Of a stretch of 64,000 nucleotides of DNA, positions 18,093-26,991 are shown piece after piece. The DNA lies in assembly GCF_000262305.1 (NCBI RefSeq), contig NC_017910.1:1488001-1552000 (forward strand), given 5' to 3'. Within the stretch, counting starts at the first letter, position 1, and every line of letters starts with the position of its first letter. The translations under genes were made by a program, and so were the position numbers. This DNA comes from Shimwellia blattae DSM 4481 = NBRC 105725. GTDB taxonomy: Bacteria > Pseudomonadota > Gammaproteobacteria > Enterobacterales > Enterobacteriaceae. The notes below the pieces were generated by a model. It made no database searches, had not been told where the DNA came from, and saw only the letters and a list, made by a program, of their open reading frames with translations.

Positions 18093-18193
18093 AAAACGCC
18101 CCCGGGTCGTAAAGAAGGGGGGCGACTTTAGCGGAATGTCTGCCTGGCGGCAAGCGGTGTGGCCCGGTACGGCGAAGAGAGAAGGAATCGGTA

Positions 18194-19036
18194 ATGTATC
18201 AGCTGTACTGGCAACCCCCTTATGACTGGGCGTGGATAGCCGGGTTTCTCGCGGCGCGTACTGTCAGCGGCGTTGACAGCGTCTCTGAGGCGGGATACCA
18301 GCGTGCGCTGGCCATCGGCCCCCATCATGGTCTTATCCGTGTGCGGGCCGATGCCGGGCAGCACTGCCTTGTGGTGACACTCAGCCCCTGGCTACTGCCG
18401 GTGGCAGACGAGGTGCTGGCGCGGGTGCGTAGGATGTTTGATCTCGACTGCCCGGTCGCCGAGGTGGCGGATGTTCTGGGTGGGCTTGCCCGTCACAGGC
18501 CGGGCATCCGCCTGCCCGGGTGTATGGATCCGTTTGAGCAGATTGTCCGCGCCGTGCTCGGGCAACTGGTGAGTGTGGCGATGGCCGCCCGGCTGACCTC
18601 CCGGCTGGTGGCGCTGGCGGGCACACCGCTTGAGGATAATCCCGGCTGGTGGCTGTTTCCGACACCGGCGCAACTGGCCGCCATTGATCCTGTGGCCCTG
18701 AAAGGGCTGGGGATGCCCCTGGCCCGGGCCCAGTGTCTGGGCCATATTGCCCGGGCCTGTCTTGACGGGGAGTTTCCGCTCCGGGCCCCGGATGATCCCC
18801 AGGCGGGCATTAAAGCGCTGACCCGCTACCCCGGTATCGGCCCGTGGACCGCCAGCTATTTTGCCCTGCGGGGATGGCAGTCGGTGGATGTTTTCCTGGC
18901 GGATGACTACCTGATCCGTAAACGCTTCCCCGCAATGACCAGTGCGGCTATTCGTAACTATGCCCGGCGCTGGCAGCCGTGGCGCTCTTATGCGCTGTTG
19001 CATATCTGGCATCATGATGGCTGGCAGCCGCAGTAA
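18194..19036 (+). CDS. alkA: DNA-3-methyladenine glycosylase II AlkA
   Basis: AlkA removes alkylated bases such as 3-methyladenine from DNA. The 280-residue protein has the AlkA N-terminal domain and then the helix-hairpin-helix segment YPGIGPWTASYFALRG (about 212-227). The catalytic aspartate is D238 in VFLADDYLIRKRF, the same number as in E. coli. In E. coli it is induced by Ada. I did not find a convincing Ada box in the 100 bases upstream. It is divergent from yegD, as in E. coli. Confidence 0.95.
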   Translation: MYQLYWQPPYDWAWIAGFLAARTVSGVDSVSEAGYQRALAIGPHHGLIRVRADAGQHCLVVTLSPWLLPVADEVLARVRRMFDLDCPVAEVADVLGGLARHRPGIRLPGCMDPFEQIVRAVLGQLVSVAMAARLTSRLVALAGTPLEDNPGWWLFPTPAQLAAIDPVALKGLGMPLARAQCLGHIARACLDGEFPLRAPDDPQAGIKALTRYPGIGPWTASYFALRGWQSVDVFLADDYLIRKRFPAMTSAAIRNYARRWQPWRSYALLHIWHHDGWQPQ

Positions 19037-19152
19037 TGGCGGGATATTTCTGAAACATTTGACTGGTACTGACTTACGCGGATCCCTATAATTGCCGCGT
19101 TTGGTGCCCTAGCGCGCTCTCCTCAATTTTGTTTAATCAGGTCGTTAATTTT

Positions 19153-19794
19153 ATGACTGACAAGTCTCATCAATGCGTCATCATCGGGATCGCCGGTGCT
19201 TCAGCTTCAGGGAAAAGTTTAATTGCCAGTACACTCTACCGGGAGTTGCGCGAACAGGTCGGTGATGAACACATTGGTGTTATACCGGAAGATTGCTATT
19301 ACAAAGACCAGAGCCATTTGTCGATGGAAGAGCGTATAAAAACCAATTACGACCATCCCAATGCTATGGATCACAGTTTGCTGTTTCAGCACCTGCAGAT
19401 GCTCAAAGCGGGGAAAGCGGTTGAGCGCCCGGTATACAGTTATGTTGAGCATACCCGCACCGCTGAAACGGTACATATCGAGCCGAAAAAGGTGATTATT
19501 CTGGAGGGGATCCTGCTGCTGACCGATGCCCGCCTGCGCGAGGAGATGAATTTCTCTATTTTCGTTGATACCCCGCTGGATATTTGCCTGATGCGGCGCA
19601 TTAAGCGCGATGTGAATGAGCGCGGCCGGTCAATGGATTCGGTTATGGCCCAGTACCAGAAAACCGTGCGCCCGATGTTTTTGCAGTTTATCGACCCGTC
19701 TAAACAGTATGCGGACATTATTGTGCCGCGCGGCGGGAAAAACCGCATTGCCATCGATATTCTGAAGGCGAAAATTAGCCAGTTTTTCGAATAA
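19153..19794 (+). CDS. udk: Uridine kinase Udk
   Basis: Udk phosphorylates uridine and cytidine in pyrimidine salvage. Starting at ATG 19153 gives 213 residues beginning MTDKSHQCVIIGIAG, the family length; the upstream in-frame ATG at 19129 adds eight residues and is not favoured. The P-loop GASASGKS is near residues 16-23. yegE, which lies between alkA and udk in E. coli, is absent here. Confidence 0.96.
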   Translation: MTDKSHQCVIIGIAGASASGKSLIASTLYRELREQVGDEHIGVIPEDCYYKDQSHLSMEERIKTNYDHPNAMDHSLLFQHLQMLKAGKAVERPVYSYVEHTRTAETVHIEPKKVIILEGILLLTDARLREEMNFSIFVDTPLDICLMRRIKRDVNERGRSMDSVMAQYQKTVRPMFLQFIDPSKQYADIIVPRGGKNRIAIDILKAKISQFFE

Positions 19795-19897
19795 CGCTCA
19801 ACATCCGTGATGGGGGGTTACCATTCGTGGCGGCTGTCTGGTCAACCAGGGCGGGCTGTGGCAAGGTAACGGGCAGAAAAGAGAAAGGAGATCGTTA

Positions 19898-20479
19898 ATG
19901 CGTCTTTGCGACCGCGATATTGAAGCATGGCTGGATGATGGCCGTTTATCTATTACACCGCGCCCGCCGGTTGAGCGAATCAATGGCGCCACGGTAGATG
20001 TGCGTCTGGGTAATAAATTCCGCACTTTTCGTGGCCATACGGCGGCGTTTATCGACTTAAGCGGCCCGAAGGACGAAGTGAGCGCCGCGCTCGACAGAGT
20101 GATGAGTGACGAGATTGTCCTGGCCGATGGCGAGGCCTTTTACCTGCACCCGGGTGAGCTGGCGTTGGCGGTGACGCTGGAGTCTGTCACGCTGCCTGCG
20201 GATCTGGTGGGCTGGCTGGACGGGCGTTCGTCCCTTGCCCGGCTCGGGTTAATGGTCCATGTGACCGCTCACCGCATCGATCCCGGCTGGCAGGGCTGCA
20301 TTGTGCTGGAGTTTTATAACTCCGGTAAGCTGCCGCTCGCGCTGCGCCCGGGAATGATGATAGGTGCCCTGAGCTTTGAGCCGTTATCCGGCCCGGCAGA
20401 CCGCCCTTATAACCGTCGCCAGGATGCGAAGTATCGCGATCAGCAAGGGGCCGTGGCGAGCCGTATTGATAAAGACTAA
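19898..20479 (+). CDS. dcd: dCTP deaminase Dcd
   Basis: Dcd deaminates dCTP to dUTP, feeding dTMP synthesis. The 193-residue protein has the family length, the DGRSSLARLGL active-site segment (S111, R115) and the catalytic glutamate in IVLEFYNSG (E138 by E. coli numbering). The RBS AGAAAGGAG lies just before ATG 19898. It is followed closely by asmA and probably co-transcribed with udk and asmA, as in E. coli. Confidence 0.97.
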   Translation: MRLCDRDIEAWLDDGRLSITPRPPVERINGATVDVRLGNKFRTFRGHTAAFIDLSGPKDEVSAALDRVMSDEIVLADGEAFYLHPGELALAVTLESVTLPADLVGWLDGRSSLARLGLMVHVTAHRIDPGWQGCIVLEFYNSGKLPLALRPGMMIGALSFEPLSGPADRPYNRRQDAKYRDQQGAVASRIDKD

Positions 20480-20503
20480 GCCTGCCCCGGAGCAGAGGAA
20501 TTC

Positions 20504-22369
20504 ATGAGACGATTTATAACCACGCTGATGATCCTGCTGGTTGTGCTGGTTGCCGGATTATCTGCACTGGTGTTGTTAGTCAATCCGAATGATTTCCGCG
20601 CCTATATGGTGCGCGAAGTGGAGCAGCGCAGCGGTTACCAGCTGACGCTGGACGGCGGATTGCGCTGGCATGTCTGGCCGAAGCTGAGCATTTTATCCGG
20701 CCGTATGCAGTTAACCGCCCCGGGGGCATCGCACCCGCTGGTGAGTGCTGAGCATATGCGCCTGGATGTGGCCCTGTGGCCGCTGCTGTCCCATAAGCTG
20801 GCGGTTGAGCAGGTGATGCTCAAGCGGGCGGTGATCGAACTGACCCCTGAGACTGAGGCCCGCCGCCCGCAGGGGGCGCCGAAGCAGCCCGGTAATGACC
20901 GGGACGATATTCCGCTGGATCTGGGCCGCGGCTGGTCTTTTGATATTGGTAAATTGTCGGTCACCGACAGTTTGCTGGTGTTCCAGCATTCGGACGACGA
21001 ACAGATAACGGTGCGTGATATTAATCTGCACATGGAGCAGAACGAAAATCACCAGGGCCGCCTCTCTTTCAGCTCGCGGATTAACCGCGATCAGCGCGAT
21101 CTGACCCTCGCATTTGACGCGGATCTGGACGCCAGCAGCTATCCGCACATTCTGCGCGCCGGTTTTAATAATCTCAGTTACCAGTTCCAGGGGGCAGATC
21201 TGCCTACCCAGGGGATCCGTGGTCAGGGGAAAATGCAGCTTACGTGGCTGGAGGCGGATAAACAGCTTTCGGTGACGGATTTTGGCCTGACGGCCAATGA
21301 CAGTACCCTGAACGGTAATTTTTCAGTCAATCTGGCGGATATCCCCCAGTGGCAGGTGGCCCTCTCTTCACCGCGGCTGAATCTGGATAACCTGCTGGTG
21401 ACCCATGACGCTGCGCCAGCCAGGAGCGATACCGGTATCGTACCGGCCACCGACAGCACGCCTGGCGTGCTCCCGCGACCGGTCATTTCCGGCGGGCTGG
21501 ATAATTCTACCGTGTCGGCTCTGAAGGGCTTTAGCGGTAATCTGGCCCTGAACGCCCAGGCGGTTATCTGGCGGGGGCTCTCGTTTAATGAGGTGGCATT
21601 CGCGGCGCACAATGAGCAGGGGCTGGCGACGGTTACCCGGCTTGAGGGTCACTCCGGCGAGGGGAGACTCAGCCTGCCTGCCACGCTGGATGCCCGTGGG
21701 CCACAGCAGCAGGTTTCCGTGAGCCCGCAGGTGGATAATCTGGAGATTGGCCCGATTCTGACGGCGTTCCATTATCCGCTGGCCCTCTCCGGCCAGGTAT
21801 CCCTGAAGGGCCACTTCACCGGCAACAGCTTTGATGCTCTGGATTTTCGCCAGCACTGGCAGGGGAGTGCGCAGGTGAGTATGCACAACTCCCGGATGCA
21901 GGGCATGAACTTCCAGCAGATGGTTCAGCAGGCGGTGACCCGCAACCGCAGCGATATTAAAGCGCTGAAAAATTATGATGATGCAACCACGCTCAGTATC
22001 TTTAGTGCGCAGGCGAACCTTGATGAGGGGGTGCTGACACTCGGCAATATGGCGGGTAAATCTAAAGTGCTGAGCCTGACCGGTAACGGCACGCTGGATC
22101 TTAACCAGCAACTGTGTGATTCACAGTTCAGTATCATGGTGACCGGCGGCTGGGAAGGGGACAGCAAACTGGTTGAACGGCTGAAGCAGACGGCGATCCC
22201 GCTGCGGGTATATGGCCCGTGGCAGCGGCTGAGCTACAATCTGCAGATTGACCAGCCTCTGCGCCGCCAGCTCCAGGATGAGGCGAAACAGCGCCTTAAA
22301 GAGTGGGCGGAACGCAATAAGGGCAGCAAGCACAGTGATGATGTAAAACAACTGCTCGATAAGCTGTAA
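20504..22369 (+). CDS. asmA: AsmA, inner-membrane-anchored lipid-transport family protein
   Basis: AsmA-like proteins are anchored in the inner membrane and reach into the periplasm as beta-rich bridge-like proteins. Loss of AsmA suppresses OmpF assembly mutants in E. coli and lowers LPS levels. The 621-residue protein has one N-terminal membrane helix (about 5-25), the conserved NPNDFRAYMVREVEQRSGYQL segment and the C-terminal AsmA repeat with LDLNQQLCDSQF. The C terminus is charged and helical. An intrinsic terminator follows. Confidence 0.94.
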   Translation: MRRFITTLMILLVVLVAGLSALVLLVNPNDFRAYMVREVEQRSGYQLTLDGGLRWHVWPKLSILSGRMQLTAPGASHPLVSAEHMRLDVALWPLLSHKLAVEQVMLKRAVIELTPETEARRPQGAPKQPGNDRDDIPLDLGRGWSFDIGKLSVTDSLLVFQHSDDEQITVRDINLHMEQNENHQGRLSFSSRINRDQRDLTLAFDADLDASSYPHILRAGFNNLSYQFQGADLPTQGIRGQGKMQLTWLEADKQLSVTDFGLTANDSTLNGNFSVNLADIPQWQVALSSPRLNLDNLLVTHDAAPARSDTGIVPATDSTPGVLPRPVISGGLDNSTVSALKGFSGNLALNAQAVIWRGLSFNEVAFAAHNEQGLATVTRLEGHSGEGRLSLPATLDARGPQQQVSVSPQVDNLEIGPILTAFHYPLALSGQVSLKGHFTGNSFDALDFRQHWQGSAQVSMHNSRMQGMNFQQMVQQAVTRNRSDIKALKNYDDATTLSIFSAQANLDEGVLTLGNMAGKSKVLSLTGNGTLDLNQQLCDSQFSIMVTGGWEGDSKLVERLKQTAIPLRVYGPWQRLSYNLQIDQPLRRQLQDEAKQRLKEWAERNKGSKHSDDVKQLLDKL

Positions 22370-22391
22370 CGCAGGCATCAAACATAAACGC

Positions 22392-22424
22392 ACAAGGCCG
22401 GGATATTCCCGGCCTTGTTGTTTT
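22392..22424 (+). terminator. Intrinsic terminator after asmA
   Basis: ACAAGGCCGGGA / TCCCGGCCTTGT forms a 12-base-pair stem followed by TGTTTT. It sits between convergent asmA and yegH and overlaps the last base of the yegH frame. Confidence 0.85.
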
Positions 22425-24001
22425 CAGACTTCGTAATCCAGCGCCCGTGTGCTGTGGGGGGAGGTGATGGTCACCTTCTGTACCCGGTGGCTGTCGACCT
22501 CGTCGGTGCGGATCCGGTAGCCGCCGATATCGATGGTCTCTCCGGGGCACGGAATATGCTGCAGGTGCTCCATCAGCAGGCCGGCAACCGTGTGGTATTC
22601 GCGCTTTTCATCCAGGGGCAGGGGGATTATCTGCACCAGGTCCTCCAGGGGCATATGGCCGTTAACGGTCCAGCTGCCGTCGTGGTTTTTATGGATATCG
22701 TAGCGGGCGTCCGTTTCGTCGACCTCATTGGGCAGGTTCCCGGCAATGGTTTCGGTGACGTCGCTGAGCGTAACCAGCCCTTCTACAGAGCCAAATTCAT
22801 CCGCAACAAAAGCAAAGTGGGTGCGTGCGTGGCGGAACTGCTCCAGGGCGTGCAGCAGCGGTAGCCCTTCAGGAAACACCAGGGGCTGGCGCACCAGGGC
22901 CTGCAGATTAAGCGGCTGGTTGTGCAGCAACTGGTGCAGCAAATCGATAACGTGCACCACGCCAATCGGGTTATCTGCCCCTTCGGTGATAACCAGCCGG
23001 GTATGCTGATTTTTATCCAGCAGGCTGCGGATGGTCGCGGCTGAGGCATTGAGGTCAATATGCTCAATATCGTGGCGTGAGGTCATAATGCTGCTGACGG
23101 TGCGCTGGTTGAGATTCAGCACCCGCTCAATCATCCGCCGCTCCTGGGGGTTAAATACGGTTTTGTTGGCCCCGTCGGCTACCAGCGTGGCGGTTTCAGC
23201 CCCCAGCTCGGCCTGCTCCTGGCGGCCACTGAGGAGCCGCATAACCGCTTCTGCCGTGCGCTGGCGTAATGACAGGTTGGCTGTCAGGTAGCGGCGACGG
23301 TTGAATATGGCCAGCTGATTAAGCGCTTCGATAATGACCGAGAAGCCGATGGCCGCATACAGGTAACCTTTGGGAATGGCAAAACCAAACCCTTCCGCCA
23401 CCAGGCTGAAACCTATCATCAGCAGGAAGCTCAGGCAGAGGATAACAATGGTCGGGTGGCTGTTCACAAAGCGGGTGATGGGCTTGCTGGCGAGGATCAT
23501 CAGCGAGATGGCAATGACCACTGCCGCCATCATGACCGCAAGATGGTCCACCATGCCTACGGCGGTGATAACGGAGTCCAGGGAGAATACCGCATCGAGG
23601 ATCACTATCTGGGCCACTACCGGCCAGAAGCGCGCCCCCCGGCGCTGAGGGACATTTTCATGGTCCTTCCCCTCCAGCCGCTCGTTGAGCTCCACCGTGG
23701 CTTTAAACAGTAAAAACAGCCCCCCGAACAGCATGATCAGATCCCGGGCGCTGAAGGCGAGCTCCCGAAAGTGGATAAGTGGTGTGGTCAGCGTGACCAG
23801 CCAGGATATCGAGGCCAGCAGTACCAGGCGCATCAGCATCGCCAGGATTAAACCGGTGATACGGGCCCGATCCCGCAGCCCGGCGGGGAGCTTTTCCGCG
23901 AGGATGGCAATAAACACCAGGTTATCAATACCCAGTACCAGTTCAATAACTATCAGAGTAATCAGCCCCACCCAGATTGAGGGGTCAACAAGCCATTCCA
24001 T
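22424..24001 (-). CDS. yegH: TerC-family membrane protein with CBS and CorC domains YegH
   Basis: The 525-residue product combines an N-terminal TerC-like membrane domain with about seven helices (EWLVDPSIWVGLITLIVIEL, the acidic motif GIDN and DAVFSLDSVITAVG), a CBS pair (about 300-420) and a C-terminal CorC/HlyC transporter-associated domain (about 435-520). TerC proteins are linked to metal ion efflux or metalation of exported enzymes; the YegH substrate is unknown. In E. coli the colanic acid genes start next to it; here galF follows at once. Confidence 0.9.
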   Translation of the reverse strand: MEWLVDPSIWVGLITLIVIELVLGIDNLVFIAILAEKLPAGLRDRARITGLILAMLMRLVLLASISWLVTLTTPLIHFRELAFSARDLIMLFGGLFLLFKATVELNERLEGKDHENVPQRRGARFWPVVAQIVILDAVFSLDSVITAVGMVDHLAVMMAAVVIAISLMILASKPITRFVNSHPTIVILCLSFLLMIGFSLVAEGFGFAIPKGYLYAAIGFSVIIEALNQLAIFNRRRYLTANLSLRQRTAEAVMRLLSGRQEQAELGAETATLVADGANKTVFNPQERRMIERVLNLNQRTVSSIMTSRHDIEHIDLNASAATIRSLLDKNQHTRLVITEGADNPIGVVHVIDLLHQLLHNQPLNLQALVRQPLVFPEGLPLLHALEQFRHARTHFAFVADEFGSVEGLVTLSDVTETIAGNLPNEVDETDARYDIHKNHDGSWTVNGHMPLEDLVQIIPLPLDEKREYHTVAGLLMEHLQHIPCPGETIDIGGYRIRTDEVDSHRVQKVTITSPHSTRALDYEV

Positions 24002-24361
24002 ACAAAAACGTGGTTACCTTCAGTAAGATGACGAATTTCACACTAATAGGATGGATAAGCAGCGGGGGAAATGCAATTTTTGTCTGGCAGGCGGCGCCAG
24101 TAAAAGTGAAATAAACCAGAATCATCCCATTACCCTGGTGCAATATATGAACGGGTAAACTATTTGTGCGCTAATAACCCATGGAATTCTGCGCTTTTAC
24201 GATAATTCCTGGCTAACTCTGTATCTCTGACCGGTATTTTTCCTGCACCAGACCTTTTGCCCTGGCCGGTGGCGGCGCGATGGGTGTTGTATCGTAAAAC
24301 CTGCTGGCTTCGGAGCACGAAAAGGCTATAATTCACCAACCATTTTGAGGTGGGATTGAGA
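24002..24361. other. Divergent intergenic region yegH-galF
   Basis: No gene is seen in these 360 bases. A -10 element TATAAT at 24327-24332 probably belongs to galF. No JUMPStart element and no remnant of wza or wcaM could be recognised, although the colanic acid operon occupies this site in E. coli. Confidence 0.55.
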
Positions 24362-25252
24362 ATGACTAATTTAAAAGCTGTTATCCCTGTTGCAGGCCTG
24401 GGGATGCACATGTTGCCTGCGACCAAGGCAATTCCTAAAGAAATGCTGCCAATCGTCGACAAACCGATGATTCAGTACATCGTAGACGAAATTGTCGCCG
24501 CCGGGATCAAAGAGATTGTGCTGGTTACGCACTCATCCAAAAATGCCGTTGAAAACCATTTTGACACCTCTTACGAGCTGGAAGCGCTGCTGGAGCAGCG
24601 TGTAAAACGCCAGCTGCTTGCGGAAGTAAAATCCATTTGTCCGCCGGGCGTAACTATCATGAACGTGCGTCAGGGTCATGCGCTGGGTCTTGGGCACTCC
24701 ATTTTGTGCGCTAAGCCGATTGTTGGCGAGAACCCGTTTGTGGTGGTGCTGCCGGACATTATTCTGGATGACGCAACAGCGGATCCGCTGCGCTATAATC
24801 TGGCCGCGATGGTGGCACGCTTTAATGATACGGGCCGCAGCCAGGTGCTGGCGAAACGTATGACCGGTGATCTCTCTGAGTATTCCGTTATCACGACAGA
24901 TGAAAAGCTGGAAAACGAAGGGCAGGTGGCCCGGATTGTTGATTTCATCGAAAAACCCGATGAGCCGCAGACGCTGGATTCTGACCTGATGGCGGTAGGG
25001 CGCTATGTGCTTTCCGCGGATATCTGGGCTGAGCTGGAAAAAGTGCAGCCGGGTGCCTGGGGACGTTATCAGCTGACAGATGCAATTGCGGCGGTGAATC
25101 AGTATCATCCGGTGGAAGCGATGCTGATGACCGGGCAAAGTTATGACTGCGGCAAGAAGCTGGGCTATATGCAGGCGTTTGTCCAGTACGGGTTGCGCAA
25201 CCTGAAAGAAGGGCAGAAGTTCAGGGCGCGGGTTGAGTCGTTGCTGGATTGA
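24362..25252 (+). CDS. galF: GalF, UTP-glucose-1-phosphate uridylyltransferase family protein
   Basis: GalF is a GalU paralogue that marks the 5' border of polysaccharide loci in enterobacteria and is thought to modulate UDP-glucose supply. Starting at ATG 24362 gives 296 residues beginning MTNLKAVIPVAGLGMHMLPA. The GLGMHMLP variant (GalU has GLGTRMLP) is diagnostic of GalF and alters the catalytic loop. It is followed by its own terminator and then the O-antigen ops element. Confidence 0.95.
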   Translation: MTNLKAVIPVAGLGMHMLPATKAIPKEMLPIVDKPMIQYIVDEIVAAGIKEIVLVTHSSKNAVENHFDTSYELEALLEQRVKRQLLAEVKSICPPGVTIMNVRQGHALGLGHSILCAKPIVGENPFVVVLPDIILDDATADPLRYNLAAMVARFNDTGRSQVLAKRMTGDLSEYSVITTDEKLENEGQVARIVDFIEKPDEPQTLDSDLMAVGRYVLSADIWAELEKVQPGAWGRYQLTDAIAAVNQYHPVEAMLMTGQSYDCGKKLGYMQAFVQYGLRNLKEGQKFRARVESLLD

Positions 25253-25286
25253 GCCGATAATCACGCGCAAAACAGTAGCAGTAGTT

Positions 25287-25309
25287 AGGGGGGGAACCCC
25301 CTGTTTTTT
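25287..25309 (+). terminator. Intrinsic terminator after galF
   Basis: AGGGGG / CCCCCT with a short loop is followed by G and six T residues (25304-25309). It separates galF from the O-antigen operon. Confidence 0.8.
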
Positions 25310-25375
25310 AGGTAATTTATTGATACACGGCACATTTATCACAAGTTAGCGATTTATGTTGGGAATGTTGTGAGA

Positions 25376-25410
25376 GCATTGGTATCTCTAAGCCAAGGGC
25401 GGTAGCGTTG
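25376..25410 (+). promoter_or_regulatory. JUMPStart element with ops site
   Basis: GCATTGGTATCTCTAAGCC leads into AGGGCGGTAGCGTTG. The ops core GGCGGTAGCGT is at 25398-25408 and differs from the common GGCGGTAGCGTG only at its last base. In long surface-polysaccharide operons ops pauses RNA polymerase and recruits RfaH, which prevents early termination. It lies 60-95 bases before wzm, inside the leader, as expected. Confidence 0.9.
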
Positions 25411-25470
25411 CCATTTCTGTACTGCATAAACTCTGACGGGCAGTGTGGCAAGAATAATGAGCACTTAATA

Positions 25471-26238
25471 ATGAAGTATAATTTAGGCTATTTGGTTGAT
25501 TTAGTTGTAGTTATCACGAATAAAGAACTTAAGGTTCGGTATAAAAGCAGTTTTTTTGGTTATTTGTGGTCTATCGCAAATCCGCTGCTTTTTGCCATGA
25601 TCTATTATTTCATTTTTAAACTGGTTATGCGGGTACAGATTCCCAATTACACTGTGTTTTTGATCACTGGCTTATTTCCCTGGCAGTGGTTTGCCAGCTC
25701 AGCAACCAACTCATTGTTTTCGTTTATTGCTAATGCGCAGATTATCAAAAAGACAGTTTTTCCGCGCTCGGTGATTCCACTCAGTAACGTAATGATGGAA
25801 GGTCTGCATTTTTTGTGCACTATTCCGGTCATCATTGTTTTCCTGTATGTCTATGATATGTCGCCATCTTTCGACTGGTTGTGGGGGGTGCCGCTTATCG
25901 CTATTGGTCAAATTATATTCACTTTTGGTGTGTCGTTAATTTTCTCCACGCTTAATTTGTTTTTTCGCGATCTGGAGCGTTTTGTGAGCCTGGGGATTAT
26001 GCTGATGTTCTACTGCACCCCCATCCTGTATGCCTCCGATATGATTCCGGAAAGCTACGGCTGGATCATCACTTATAATCCCCTGGCGAGTATGATTATT
26101 AGCTGGCGTGATCTGTTTATGAATGGTGTGTTAAATTATGAGCACATAGGTATTCTTTATCTTTCAGGGATTATTTTGTTAATCGCTGGTCAATATGTGT
26201 TCAATAAGCTGAAATATCGATTTGCAGAGATCTTGTAA
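25471..26238 (+). CDS. wzm: O-polysaccharide ABC transporter permease Wzm
   Basis: Wzm forms the membrane channel of the ABC-2 exporter that moves completed undecaprenyl-PP-linked O-polysaccharide across the inner membrane. Starting at ATG 25471 gives 255 residues beginning MKYNLGYLVDLVVVITNKEL, as in Klebsiella O2a Wzm; the frame extends upstream to 25408 without homology. About six membrane segments are visible. It overlaps wzt by one base (TAATG). The gene is AT-rich compared with galF. Confidence 0.93.
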   Translation: MKYNLGYLVDLVVVITNKELKVRYKSSFFGYLWSIANPLLFAMIYYFIFKLVMRVQIPNYTVFLITGLFPWQWFASSATNSLFSFIANAQIIKKTVFPRSVIPLSNVMMEGLHFLCTIPVIIVFLYVYDMSPSFDWLWGVPLIAIGQIIFTFGVSLIFSTLNLFFRDLERFVSLGIMLMFYCTPILYASDMIPESYGWIITYNPLASMIISWRDLFMNGVLNYEHIGILYLSGIILLIAGQYVFNKLKYRFAEIL

Positions 26239-26978
26239 TGGAACCAGTAATAAAATTTGATAATGTAACAAAGCAGTATCCGCTTTATCATCATATTGGT
26301 TCTGGTATTAAGGAGCTGCTTTTTCATCCACGACGCGCATTAAATTTGTTCCGTGGTCGTAAATATATGGCGATTGAGAATATCTCATTTTCTGTCAACA
26401 AGGGCGAGGCTGTTGCTCTGATCGGGCGTAATGGCGCAGGGAAAAGCACCTCGCTGGGGCTGGTCGCTGGTGTGATGAAACCAACCAGTGGGACTGTGAC
26501 TACACATGGACGCATTGCGTCAATGCTGGAGCTTGGCGGTGGTTTTCATCCGGAGCTCACCGGGCGGGAGAATATTTATCTTAATGCCACGTTGCTGGGT
26601 CTGCGCCGTAAAGACGTCCAGGCCCGTATTGAGCAGATTATCGAGTTTTCCGAACTGGGTGATTTTATCGATGAACCGATCCGCGTTTATTCCAGTGGTA
26701 TGCTGGCGAAGCTGGGATTCTCGGTAATTACTCAGGTAGATCCTGATATCTTAATTATTGATGAGGTGCTGGCAGTAGGGGATATTGCGTTCCAGGCTAA
26801 ATGTCTGAAGACAATTAATGATTTTAAAAGTCGGGGCGTGACGATTCTGTTTGTAAGTCACAATATGAAAGATGTTGAAAAAATTTGTGATCGGGTTGTG
26901 TGGATTGAGAACCATCACCTGCGCGAAATTGGCTCTGCTGCAGAAGTTGTAGAAAAATATAAACAAGCCATGGCTTAA
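26238..26978 (+). CDS. wzt: O-polysaccharide ABC transporter ATPase Wzt (short form)
   Basis: The 246-residue ATPase has Walker A GRNGAGKST, signature YSSGMLAKLGF and Walker B ILIIDEVLAVGD. It stops right after the ATPase domain and so lacks the C-terminal carbohydrate-binding domain of O8/O9a-type Wzt. In Klebsiella O2a such a short Wzt goes with export tightly coupled to synthesis, without a separate chain-terminating cap. The same mechanism is inferred here. Confidence 0.93.
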   Translation: MEPVIKFDNVTKQYPLYHHIGSGIKELLFHPRRALNLFRGRKYMAIENISFSVNKGEAVALIGRNGAGKSTSLGLVAGVMKPTSGTVTTHGRIASMLELGGGFHPELTGRENIYLNATLLGLRRKDVQARIEQIIEFSELGDFIDEPIRVYSSGMLAKLGFSVITQVDPDILIIDEVLAVGDIAFQAKCLKTINDFKSRGVTILFVSHNMKDVEKICDRVVWIENHHLREIGSAAEVVEKYKQAMA

Positions 26979-26991
26979 ATTGAGATTTAAC

